In this document: one piece after another, positions 44,818 through 52,232 of the stretch
Numbering within the stretch: the first letter of the stretch is position 1
Layout of the letters: every line of letters begins with the position of its first letter
Assembly (NCBI RefSeq): GCF_000426445.1
Contig: NZ_AUFJ01000012.1
Coordinates: 1-64,000 of the forward strand
DNA length: 64,000 nt
Reading direction: 5' to 3'
Source of the DNA: Brevibacterium album DSM 18261
GTDB lineage: Bacteria; Actinomycetota; Actinomycetes; Actinomycetales; Brevibacteriaceae
Position numbers and translations under genes: made by a program
The notes under the pieces: model-generated
Seen by the model: only the letters and a program-made list of their open reading frames with translations
Databases searched by the model: none
What the model was told of the DNA's origin: nothing

Positions 44818-46086
44818 TCAGCCGCCTATCGCGCTCATGCTCCGGTCCGGCTGCACATAGTCCTCGCTGTCGAGCCCCACGTGATCCATGCCGTGGGCCT
44901 TGGGCTTGAGCCACATCGCCTGCTGCCAGAGCCTGCCCACCTCCTCGTCATCGGCGCCCGAGCGCATGGCGGCGGAGAGGTCGAACTCCTCGTGCGAGAA
45001 GAGGCAGGACCTCACCTTGCCCTCCGCCGTGACGCGGGTGCGCGTGCAGGCGGAGCAGAACGGCTCCGTCACGGAGGCGATGACGCCCACTCGGCCCAGC
45101 ACCGGGGGCTCCGAGCCTGCGCTGGTGCAGGTGGATGCGGGTGCAGCAGCCTCGTCATCGGTCGAGACATCCTTGCCATCGGTCGAGCCGGCATCGCCAG
45201 CATCCGTTCCGGCAGGGGCAGTGCCGTGGGGCAGCACGCGCCAGCGCTCGGCCGGCGCTCCGGCCCGGGGCAGGTCGTCTGGGACGAGGTCCCAGTGCTC
45301 CGCGAGCTGTGCGCGCACCTCGGCGGCGGTGACCATGCCCTCACGGGTCCAGCCGTGGTCGCCGTCCAGGGGCATCTGCTCGATGAAGCGCAGCTCGAGG
45401 CCCCGCTCCAGACAGAAGGCGAGCAGCTCGGGGGCCTGGTCGTCATTGGCCCCGCGCATGAGCACGGCGTTGATCTTCACCGGCCGCAGGCCTGCGGCGA
45501 GGGCAGCGTCGATGCCCGCGAGCACACCGGCGAGGCGGTCGCGGCGGGCGAGGGCGGCGAAGGTCTCCGCGTCGATGGTGTCGAGCGAGACGTTGATGCG
45601 AGTCAGCCCGGCGTCCCTGAGCGCCTGCGCCCGGCGGTCGAGGCCGATCCCGTTGGTGGTGAGCGCGATGGGGAGCTCGGGGTGCCGTGCGCGCACGCCG
45701 GCGATGATCTCCTCGAGGTCGCGCCGGATGAGCGGCTCCCCGCCCGTGAGGCGCAGATCGCGGACGCCGTGCACCCGGACGGCGATGCCGACCAGGCGGA
45801 TCACCTCGTCCGCGGTGAGGAGGGAGGACTGCGGCATCCAGTCCATCCCCTCGGCGGGCATGCAGTAGGTGCAGCGCAGATTGCACTTGTCCGTGAGCGA
45901 GATGCGCAGATCCGTGCCCAGCCGCCCGAATCGGTCGCGGAGCCCGGGCGCTGCCGGCGCATCGGCGGCACGGCGATCGAGCTCTGCCTGCGTGTCCGCC
46001 GCGGAGCGCGCGTACGCGGCCGCAGCCGTCTCCGGGCTCTCGCCGTGCGGAGCCCGGAGGGTGGGCATACCGAGACGTATCTGCAT
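44818..46086 (-). CDS. moaA: GTP 3',8-cyclase MoaA
   Basis: A 422-residue radical-SAM enzyme performing the first step of molybdopterin synthesis. The SAM cluster motif is CNLRCTYC (Cys68, 72, 75), followed by LRLTGGEPL. The C-terminal second cluster has FCSACTRTRVTAEGKVRSCLF. It ends AIGG, the double-glycine tail needed for activity. Compared with typical MoaA (about 330-360 residues) it has a 45-residue N-terminal extension and a low-complexity insert of roughly 40 residues (Asp/Ala/Ser/Thr) just before the C-terminal cluster. The ATG at 46084-46086 begins two bases after the mobA stop. Confidence 0.94.
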   Translation of the reverse strand: MQIRLGMPTLRAPHGESPETAAAAYARSAADTQAELDRRAADAPAAPGLRDRFGRLGTDLRISLTDKCNLRCTYCMPAEGMDWMPQSSLLTADEVIRLVGIAVRVHGVRDLRLTGGEPLIRRDLEEIIAGVRARHPELPIALTTNGIGLDRRAQALRDAGLTRINVSLDTIDAETFAALARRDRLAGVLAGIDAALAAGLRPVKINAVLMRGANDDQAPELLAFCLERGLELRFIEQMPLDGDHGWTREGMVTAAEVRAQLAEHWDLVPDDLPRAGAPAERWRVLPHGTAPAGTDAGDAGSTDGKDVSTDDEAAAPASTCTSAGSEPPVLGRVGVIASVTEPFCSACTRTRVTAEGKVRSCLFSHEEFDLSAAMRSGADDEEVGRLWQQAMWLKPKAHGMDHVGLDSEDYVQPDRSMSAIGG

Positions 46087-46088
46087 CG

Positions 46089-46811
46089 TCACCAGTCTAG
46101 GCCAGGGGGTGCGGCGTCCGCTTCCTGCCCGCCCCGTGCCGAAGACCCCTCTTCGAGGGTCGCGCGGAGTCGTGCGAGGTCCTCGGGGGTGTCGATATCC
46201 GCGAGTCGGCCCGGCTCCGCGGCGACGGCTACGGGCGCGGCGCCCTCCCACAGCAGCCGCACGGGGCGGTCGGCCGTCTCACCGACGCTCCGGACGCGAT
46301 CCCGCAGCAGCCGCGCCGGCCAGGCCGCGCACAGATGCTGGAAGCGTCCCCACTCGTCGCAGCTGACGGCGGGCGCACCCGCGGCCGCGCTCGCAGCCGC
46401 CAGTGCCCGCAGGTGCGCGGGGTCGAGGAGGGGGATGTCGCCGGCGAGGACGAACACGGTGTCTGCCTCGCTCGCCTGCGCCTCTGCGGCCTGCGCACCC
46501 GTTGCCTGCGCTTCTGCGGCCTGCGGCTCCTGCGCCTCTGCGGCCTCCATCTCCGCGACGGCGGCGGCCAGTCCTGCCAGCGGGCCGCCGAAGCGCGGAG
46601 ATTCGACCGCCACGTGCACCGTCGCGCGCTCTGCGGGGGAGAGCCCCTCCGGCGAACCGGCCACCCAGACCTCGGCCTGCGCGCTGACGGCGCGGACGGC
46701 GGCGAGGATGCGCGAGACCACGGAGACCCCGGCGAGCTCGACGGCTGGTTTGTGGATGCCGCCCAGCCGGCGCGACCGTCCTCCCGTGAGGATCACGGCG
46801 CTGATTCCCAT
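46089..46811 (-). CDS. mobA: Molybdenum cofactor guanylyltransferase MobA
   Basis: A 240-residue nucleotidyltransferase that adds GMP to molybdopterin, giving the bis-MGD form used by formate dehydrogenases. The N-terminus has ISAVILTGGRSRRLGGIHKPAVELAG, the GTP-binding signature with its conserved lysine. VFVLAGDIPLLDPAHL carries the metal-binding aspartate. A 28-residue insert made of AEAQ-like repeats (AEAQEPQAAEAQATGAQAAEAQ) precedes the latter. The ATG at 46811 is the first gene of the minus-strand mobA-moaA-moaD-moeA-modA-modBC run. The need for bis-MGD fits the formate dehydrogenase 6 kb away. Confidence 0.88.
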   Translation of the reverse strand: MGISAVILTGGRSRRLGGIHKPAVELAGVSVVSRILAAVRAVSAQAEVWVAGSPEGLSPAERATVHVAVESPRFGGPLAGLAAAVAEMEAAEAQEPQAAEAQATGAQAAEAQASEADTVFVLAGDIPLLDPAHLRALAAASAAAGAPAVSCDEWGRFQHLCAAWPARLLRDRVRSVGETADRPVRLLWEGAAPVAVAAEPGRLADIDTPEDLARLRATLEEGSSARGGQEADAAPPGLDW

Positions 46812-46900
46812 GCCCCGATGGTAGCTCCCGGACGCGCAGCCTCCGGTGGGATCCCGTGCGCGGCGGAATGCGAGCCTGCGGGACACGGCGGGCTCGCCAG

Positions 46901-46945
46901 GCCCGGCCGAGTCCAGCCCGGCCGAGTCCAGCCCGGCCGAGTCCG
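46901..46945. repeat. Three tandem 15-bp repeats between mobA and putP
   Basis: GCCCGGCCGAGTCCA occurs three times in a row (last copy ends in G) in the 231-bp divergent gap. It may be simple slippage; it lies upstream of the candidate putP promoter. Confidence 0.75.
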
Positions 46946-46976
46946 GTCCGCGAGGATCCGCTCGGACTGTGACCGG

Positions 46977-47006
46977 TGTGACAAACAGGTGCGGCGGCCG
47001 TATGGT
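46977..47006 (+). promoter_or_regulatory. Candidate putP promoter
   Basis: TGTGAC (46977-46982) and TATGGT (47001-47006) are spaced 18 bp apart, placing the transcript start about 30 bp before the putP ATG at 47043. Confidence 0.4.
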
Positions 47007-47042
47007 CGAGCCCGCCCCTGTCCCCTCGCAGAACTGCTGGCT

Positions 47043-48536
47043 ATGGATCTGACCTTCAAGCTCATCGCCGTCGCGGTCTACTTCGCGGCCATGATCGGCA
47101 TCGGCCTCTACGCCTATCGCAAAACGACCGACGGCGACGATTACATGCTCGGCGGGAGGCAGCTCCACCCCTTCACCGCGGCACTGTCCGCAGGCGCCTC
47201 GGACATGTCCGGCTGGCTCATGATGGGCCTGCCCGGGGCGCTCTACCTCTCCGGCCTCGTCGAGGCGTGGATGGCGATCGGGCTGACGGTGGGTGCGGCC
47301 GTCAACTGGTGGCTCGTGGCACCGCGCCTGCGGCAGTACACGCAGGTGGCGCAGAACTCGATCACCGTCCCCAGCTTCTTCGAGAACCGCCTGTTCGACC
47401 GCACGCGCATGCTGCGGATCGCCGCCGGCATCGTGATCCTCGTGTTCTTCACGTTCTACGTGTCCTCCGGGATGGTCGCGGGCGGCGTGTTCTTCCAGTC
47501 CACCTTCGGCGGCTCCTATGTCGTCGGCATGCTGCTGGTGGGCGGCGTGACGGTGCTCTACACGCTGTTCGGCGGGTTCCTCGGCGCGAGCTACACGGAT
47601 GTGGTGCAGGGGCTCATCATGCTGGTGTCCCTGCTGCTGGTGCCCGTCATCGCCTGCCTCGCGGTGGGCGGACCGGCGGAGATGTTCGCGACCGTCGCGC
47701 AGGTGAATCCGGACTTCGCGAGCATGACCTCGGGCACGAGCGCCATCGCGATCGTCTCCGGCCTGGCCTGGGGCGTGGGCTACTTCGGTCAGCCCCACAT
47801 CATCGTGCGCTTCATGGCGCTGCGGTCGGCGCGCGACGCGAAGTACGGCATGGGCGTGGGTGTGGCCTGGATGGCGCTGTGCGTGGTGGGCGCGATCTTC
47901 ACCGCCATCGCGGGCGTCGCGTACTTCCGGCAGAACCCGGACATGACGCTCACAGACCCCGAGGCCGTCTTCCTCGACCTCTCCCAGATCCTGTTCCACC
48001 CGCTGCTGGGCGGGTTCGTCCTCGCCGCGGTCCTGGCCGCCATCATGTCGACGGTGTCCTCGCAGCTCATCGTCACGAGCTCCGCGCTCGTCGAGGACCT
48101 GCTGGGCGTCTCCGGGAAGAAGCGGAGCGCGCGGAGCGAGCTGTGGCTCGGGCGGATCGGCGTGCTCGTCGTCGCGGTGATCGCGGGCGCGCTCGCGGTG
48201 CAGCGCAACGACACGATCCTCGATCTCGTGGGCTTCGCGTGGGCGGGCTTCGGCGCGGCCTTCGGGCCCATCGTCCTGCTGTCGCTGTTCTGGCGCCGTC
48301 TCACGGCGATGGGCGCGCTCGCGGGCATGGTGAGCGGCGCGGTCGTCGCCTTCGTCTGGGGCCAGTGGCAGCCCGATGTGGCTCTCGGCCTCCTGCCCGA
48401 GCACCTCTACGAGATCGTCCCCGGCTTCCTCGTCTGCCTGATCCTCGCGGTGGTCGTGAGCTTCGTGACGCCGCAGCCTCCGGCGCAGGCGAAGGAGGAG
48501 TTCGAGGAGACCGTCCGCGCGGTGAAGACCGGCTGA
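47043..48536 (+). CDS. putP: Sodium/proline symporter PutP
   Basis: A 497-residue SSS-family symporter with about 13 transmembrane helices. It has ALSAGASDMSGWLMMGLPGALYLSGL, the PutP signature in helix 2, NWWLVAPRLRQYTQVAQNSITVPSFFENRL, and LAAVLAAIMSTVSSQLIVTSSALVEDL (the sodium-site region of helix 9). Length and motif order match E. coli PutP closely. It imports proline with Na+ as a nutrient or osmoprotectant; no putA is in the window. The ATG at 47043 lacks a clear ribosome site. It is divergent from mobA. Confidence 0.92.
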   Translation: MDLTFKLIAVAVYFAAMIGIGLYAYRKTTDGDDYMLGGRQLHPFTAALSAGASDMSGWLMMGLPGALYLSGLVEAWMAIGLTVGAAVNWWLVAPRLRQYTQVAQNSITVPSFFENRLFDRTRMLRIAAGIVILVFFTFYVSSGMVAGGVFFQSTFGGSYVVGMLLVGGVTVLYTLFGGFLGASYTDVVQGLIMLVSLLLVPVIACLAVGGPAEMFATVAQVNPDFASMTSGTSAIAIVSGLAWGVGYFGQPHIIVRFMALRSARDAKYGMGVGVAWMALCVVGAIFTAIAGVAYFRQNPDMTLTDPEAVFLDLSQILFHPLLGGFVLAAVLAAIMSTVSSQLIVTSSALVEDLLGVSGKKRSARSELWLGRIGVLVVAVIAGALAVQRNDTILDLVGFAWAGFGAAFGPIVLLSLFWRRLTAMGALAGMVSGAVVAFVWGQWQPDVALGLLPEHLYEIVPGFLVCLILAVVVSFVTPQPPAQAKEEFEETVRAVKTG

Positions 48537-48590
48537 GCGTGCACCTCCCCGCCGCTCTTCGTCCCCTCCCTCACCACCCTCCCCACTCCT

Positions 48591-48647
48591 CGAGTGAGCG
48601 GTTTCTGTTGGATTTCGAGTGTGAATCCGACAGAAGTCGCTCACTCG
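48591..48647. repeat. Dispersed palindrome, copy B, between putP and the second moeA
   Basis: CGAGTGAGCGGTTTCTG with further bases to about 25 nt pairs with the arm ending CGCTCACTCG, leaving a short loop. It is 57 bp long and starts 54 bp after the putP stop. It shares its first 17 bases exactly with copy C at 58591. It could also act as a terminator. Confidence 0.75.
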
Positions 48648-48757
48648 GCGATCTGTGGGGCGGAGGCGCGGCTGGGCCTGGGAGACGGGCCCGAGGCCGC
48701 GAGCGGGATGCGGGATGCTCAGCAGTGCGGCCGGCAGTGCTCAGTAGAGTGGCCGGC

Positions 48758-50341
48758 ATGACGACCGGCGATCCGCACCCCGCCCCGCAGCAGTCCGAGG
48801 ACCGTGCCGCGCCTGCGATCACCGGCGGGCACGAGGCTCCCAGCGACCGGTGGCAGGCTCCCGCCTGCGAGCGCGAGGCCCTCAGTGACCGGCACGAAGC
48901 CTTCGCCGACTGGCGCGAGGCCAGGAGCATGGATGAGCACATCGCGGAGATCGTGCGAGTGCTGTCCGTGCGCGAGCTCGGCACCGAGACGATTCCGGCG
49001 GAGCGGGCGGGCGGGCGCGTCCTCGCCGCCGAACTCCTCGCCCCGCTCAGCCTGCCGCCCTTCGACAATTCCCAGATGGACGGCTTCGCGGTGCGTGCCG
49101 CGGACACGCCGGGGCGCTTCGCGGTCGAGGGGATGATCGCCGCGGGCCACCCCGGCTCATATGGTGAGGGCGGTTCGGCAGCACGGGCGTCGGGCGGGGG
49201 GCCTGGGTGCGATGCAGGCAGCGAGGCCCGGCCGGACCTGCCCCTCGCCACCCCGATCATGACGGGGGCTCCCGTGCCTCCTGATGCGGACGCGGTGGTG
49301 CCGGTCGAGGAGACGGAGGGCTTCGGTGCGCCCGTGATCACGGTGGGCGAGGTGGAACCGGGTCGCTTCGTGCGGCCGGCAGGCAGCGACATCGCCGCGG
49401 GCGAGGTCGCCCTGGAGGCAGGCGCTGTGCTCCACCCCGCGGCCCTCGGGCTGCTGTCGGCCCTGGGGCTGACGGAGGTCGTGGTGCGCCGCAGGCCCCG
49501 CGTCCTGCTGGTGGCCGGCGGCGATGAGGTTGCAGCTCCCGGCGAGCCGCTGCGGCCCGGGCAGATCTACGACGCGAACACCGCGCTCATGCGCGTTGTG
49601 GTGGAGGAGGCCGGGGCGGAGACGGCGGGCGCGCTCACTGTCGACGACACCGTGGACGATTTCCGCGCCGCCCTCACCCGCGCCGTCCGGACGCTCGCGC
49701 CGGACCTCGTCGTCACCAGCGGCGGGATCAGTGCGGGGGAGTTCGAGGTGGTGAGGCTGGCGCTGGCCTCGGGAGCGGAGCTGGGGGAGGGGATCGTCGC
49801 CGAGGCCGGCTTCGGGTCGGTCCGCATGCAGCCGGGCGGCCCCCAGGGCCTCGGGGTGCTGCGTGTGGGGCCGGTCGAGCGCCGCAGGGGCGACGCCCGG
49901 AGTGCGGGCGGCGCGGCGGAGGCGGAAGGTGCCGGGAGTGCGCACGGCGCGGAGGACCGCAGTGAGGCTGCCTGCCGCGTCCCTGTCGTGTGCTTCCCGG
50001 GCAATCCGGTGAGCACGTGGACGAGCGCGCAGCTGCTCCTGCGCGAGGCCATGGCGACCGCATGGGGTGTGGGCCGGCCGCTGTCGCGCGTGGCCGCCGT
50101 GCTGGAGGAGGATGTGCCCTCCCTGTCGTCCAAGACTCAGGTGCGCCGCGCGATGGTGACGCAGGGCGGGGCTGCTCCGGCCGCCCCGGCGGCCGAGCTC
50201 CGCGTGCGCGCACTGCCCGGCTCGAGCTCCCACCTGCTGGCCCGTGCCGTCGAGGCGAACGCCTTCCTCGTGGTTCCCGCAGGGGGCGGTGTGGTTCCGG
50301 CAGGCTCGGTGCTCGAAGCCGTGCTGCTCACGGCACTCTGA
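48758..50341 (+). CDS. moeA: Molybdopterin molybdenumtransferase MoeA (second copy)
   Basis: A 527-residue MoeA. An N-terminal extension of about 55 residues precedes the catalytic region. Landmarks are SLPPFDNSQMDGFAVRA, TPIMTGAPVPPDADAVVPVEE, LLVAGGDEV, LVVTSGGISAGEFEVV and VCFPGNPVSTWTSAQLLLRE. The SGGISAGEFE motif and FPGNPVS are classical, more so than in the copy at 42948. There are two low-complexity inserts (about 145-160 and 375-400). TAGAGT (48744-48749) lies nine bases before the ATG, suggesting a leaderless transcript. Duplicate moeA genes often serve different molybdoenzymes. Confidence 0.9.
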   Translation: MTTGDPHPAPQQSEDRAAPAITGGHEAPSDRWQAPACEREALSDRHEAFADWREARSMDEHIAEIVRVLSVRELGTETIPAERAGGRVLAAELLAPLSLPPFDNSQMDGFAVRAADTPGRFAVEGMIAAGHPGSYGEGGSAARASGGGPGCDAGSEARPDLPLATPIMTGAPVPPDADAVVPVEETEGFGAPVITVGEVEPGRFVRPAGSDIAAGEVALEAGAVLHPAALGLLSALGLTEVVVRRRPRVLLVAGGDEVAAPGEPLRPGQIYDANTALMRVVVEEAGAETAGALTVDDTVDDFRAALTRAVRTLAPDLVVTSGGISAGEFEVVRLALASGAELGEGIVAEAGFGSVRMQPGGPQGLGVLRVGPVERRRGDARSAGGAAEAEGAGSAHGAEDRSEAACRVPVVCFPGNPVSTWTSAQLLLREAMATAWGVGRPLSRVAAVLEEDVPSLSSKTQVRRAMVTQGGAAPAAPAAELRVRALPGSSSHLLARAVEANAFLVVPAGGGVVPAGSVLEAVLLTAL

Positions 50342-50416
50342 GCCCCGGGGCCCGCCGCCCTCGCCGGGTCCCATCACGCCCTCCGGACGTCGCCGCCCTC
50401 GCCTGGCCCCGACGAC

Positions 50417-50488
50417 GACGCCCACTTCTCTCTCATACGCCCAGCCATTCCGCAGAACTGCTGGGCGTATGAGAGAGGAGTGGGCGTC
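50417..50488. terminator. 29-bp near-perfect inverted repeat between convergent genes
   Basis: The left arm (50417-50445) begins GACGCCCACTTCTCTCTC and the right arm (50460-50488) ends GAGTGGGCGTC; only one position of 29 is a wobble rather than a perfect pair. The loop is 14 bases. It lies 76 bp after the second moeA stop and 61 bp before the convergent OFA gene stop. It is unusually long for a terminator and unrelated in sequence to copies A-C. Confidence 0.7.
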
Positions 50489-50548
50489 ATGAGCGGCTCG
50501 GATGGGTGTGCGCGGGAAGCGGGGACGAAACCCGCGCCCCCAGCACAC

Positions 50549-52075
50549 TCACCCCGTGAAGAGGCCCGCCGCCGTCGTGGCGGTCGTGATGACGCCATAG
50601 GCCAGTGCGGCGGCGACGATCACCGCGAGCACGCAGGCGACGACGGTGTGGACGCCGCCGGAGGTCGCCTTCACGTGGCCGTTCTCGCGCGCATCGGAGG
50701 CCTCGGAGGCGGATTCGCGGTCGGCCTTCGCGGTGGCGGCGACGACCTCGGGATCCTCGTGGTGCCTCTCGTCGACCTTCCTGATGAGGAGGTTGGAGAC
50801 GAGGCCCACCGCGAGCACGCCCACCATGATGAAGAGGGAGAGGCGGTAGAGCTCGAAGCCCTCCTGGCCTGCCGCGCGCTGGGACTCGACGACGGAGTTC
50901 ACGATGAGCGGTCCGGCCACGCCGGCCGCGGACCACGCCGTGAGGAGGCGGCCGTGGATGGCGCCCACCTGGTACACGCCGAAGAGGTCCTTGAGATAGG
51001 CGGGCACGGTGGCGAAGCCGCCGCCGTAGAAGGAGAGGATGACGAGCGCGGAGATCACGAACAGCGCCAGCGACTGCGAGCCCAGGGTCGCGAGCAGGAG
51101 GTAGAGCAGCAGGCCCACGCCCAGGTAGAGGATGTAGGTGTTCTTGCGGCCGATGTAGTCCGAGACCGAGGACCACACGAAGCGGCCGCCCATGTTGAAG
51201 ATCGAGAGCAGGCCCACGAAGCCGCCCGCGGCCACCGCGGTGATCGCGAAGGAGGACTGGATCATGGGGGAGGCGGACTCGAGGATGCCGATGCCGGCCG
51301 TGACGTTGGTGAAGAGGACGACCCAGAGCAGCCAGAACTGCGGGGTGCGGACCGCGGACCGCACGGAGACATCGCCCTCGGTCTGCATGGGCTTGGTCTT
51401 CGCCGTGCTCGGATCGTAGCCCGCGGGCTTCCAGTCCGGATGGGGCAGGCGGATGACGAAGGCGCCCAGCGCGATGATCACGAGGTAGATGACGGCCAGC
51501 GTGAGGAAGGTCTGCGAGACGCCGTCGGCCAGGTTCTCGTCACCGCCGCCGAAGAACGACATGAGGGCGTTCGAGGCCGGGCTCGCGATGAGCGCACCGC
51601 CGCCGAAGCCCATGATCGCGAGGCCGGTGGCGAGGCCGGGGCGGTCCGGGAACCACTTCATGAGGGTGGACACCGGCGAGATGTAGCCGATCCCGAGGCC
51701 GATCCCGCCGATGAACCCGTAGCCCACGTAGACGAGCCAGAGCTGCCCCGTGGAGATGCCGAGCGTGGCGACGAAGAAGCCCACGACCCAGAAGCCGCCG
51801 GCGACGACCATGGACTTCCGGGGGCCGGCCTTCTCCACCCAGGAGCCTGCGACCGCCGACGAGATGCCGAGCATGGCGATGGCCAGCGAGAAGATCCAGC
51901 CGATGGCGACATCGCCGCCCTCGCCCATCTCGAAGTGCTCGGCCAGCGGGTTCTTGAACACCGAGAAGGCGTAGGCCTGCCCGATGCTGAGGTGGATCGC
52001 CAGGGCCGCGGGCGGAATGAGCCAGCGGTTGAACTTCACCGGCGCGATGATCGCGTCACGGTCGAGGACTGACAT
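50549..52075 (-). CDS. OFA-family MFS transporter (oxalate/formate antiporter type)
   Basis: A 508-residue major facilitator. The N-terminus FNRWLIPPAALAIHLSIGQAYAFSVFKNPLA is the OFA-family opening. Later landmarks are GYGFIGGIGLGIGYISPVSTLMKWFPDRPGLATGLAIMGFGGGAL and GRFVWSSVSDYIGRKNTY. An extra C-terminal cytoplasmic stretch and a final helix bring the total to about 13-14 helices. OxlT of Oxalobacter exchanges oxalate for formate; most relatives are uncharacterised. The gene is divergent from the formate dehydrogenase operon with a 157-bp shared promoter region, so a role in formate (or oxalate) transport is a reasonable inference. The ATG at 52073-52075 has AAGGAG upstream. Confidence 0.85.
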   Translation of the reverse strand: MSVLDRDAIIAPVKFNRWLIPPAALAIHLSIGQAYAFSVFKNPLAEHFEMGEGGDVAIGWIFSLAIAMLGISSAVAGSWVEKAGPRKSMVVAGGFWVVGFFVATLGISTGQLWLVYVGYGFIGGIGLGIGYISPVSTLMKWFPDRPGLATGLAIMGFGGGALIASPASNALMSFFGGGDENLADGVSQTFLTLAVIYLVIIALGAFVIRLPHPDWKPAGYDPSTAKTKPMQTEGDVSVRSAVRTPQFWLLWVVLFTNVTAGIGILESASPMIQSSFAITAVAAGGFVGLLSIFNMGGRFVWSSVSDYIGRKNTYILYLGVGLLLYLLLATLGSQSLALFVISALVILSFYGGGFATVPAYLKDLFGVYQVGAIHGRLLTAWSAAGVAGPLIVNSVVESQRAAGQEGFELYRLSLFIMVGVLAVGLVSNLLIRKVDERHHEDPEVVAATAKADRESASEASDARENGHVKATSGGVHTVVACVLAVIVAAALAYGVITTATTAAGLFTG

Positions 52076-52198
52076 CGAGGAGGGCTCCTTCGGGGGTGGT
52101 TCGGGAGATCAGGGCGGCGCTGAAACGACAGGTTGACTTGTCTCATAGGGCCTCAGGGACCGATGCCGCTTTCGGCGCAGACTCTACCGCCCGCCTGG

Positions 52199-52226
52199 GC
52201 ATATGCATAGAAGTGGCTGGTAGTCT
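52199..52226 (+). promoter_or_regulatory. Candidate formate dehydrogenase promoter (leaderless)
   Basis: TAGTCT (52221-52226) ends six bases before the ATG at 52233, and no ribosome site is present, fitting a leaderless actinobacterial transcript. A small palindrome GCATATGC (52199-52206) overlaps the expected -35 zone and could be an operator. Confidence 0.45.
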
Positions 52227-52232
52227 GTGGGC

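Noticed and set aside
47028..47041. CGCAGAACTGCTGG shared with the loop/arm of the 50417-50488 hairpin
   Set aside because: A 14-base match between two GC-rich sites is expected by chance in 64 kb, and the flanks do not match.
46335..48536. A 733-residue plus-strand protein beginning inside mobA
   Set aside because: The first 236 residues are antisense to mobA and lack symporter homology; the PutP family begins at the ATG at 47043.
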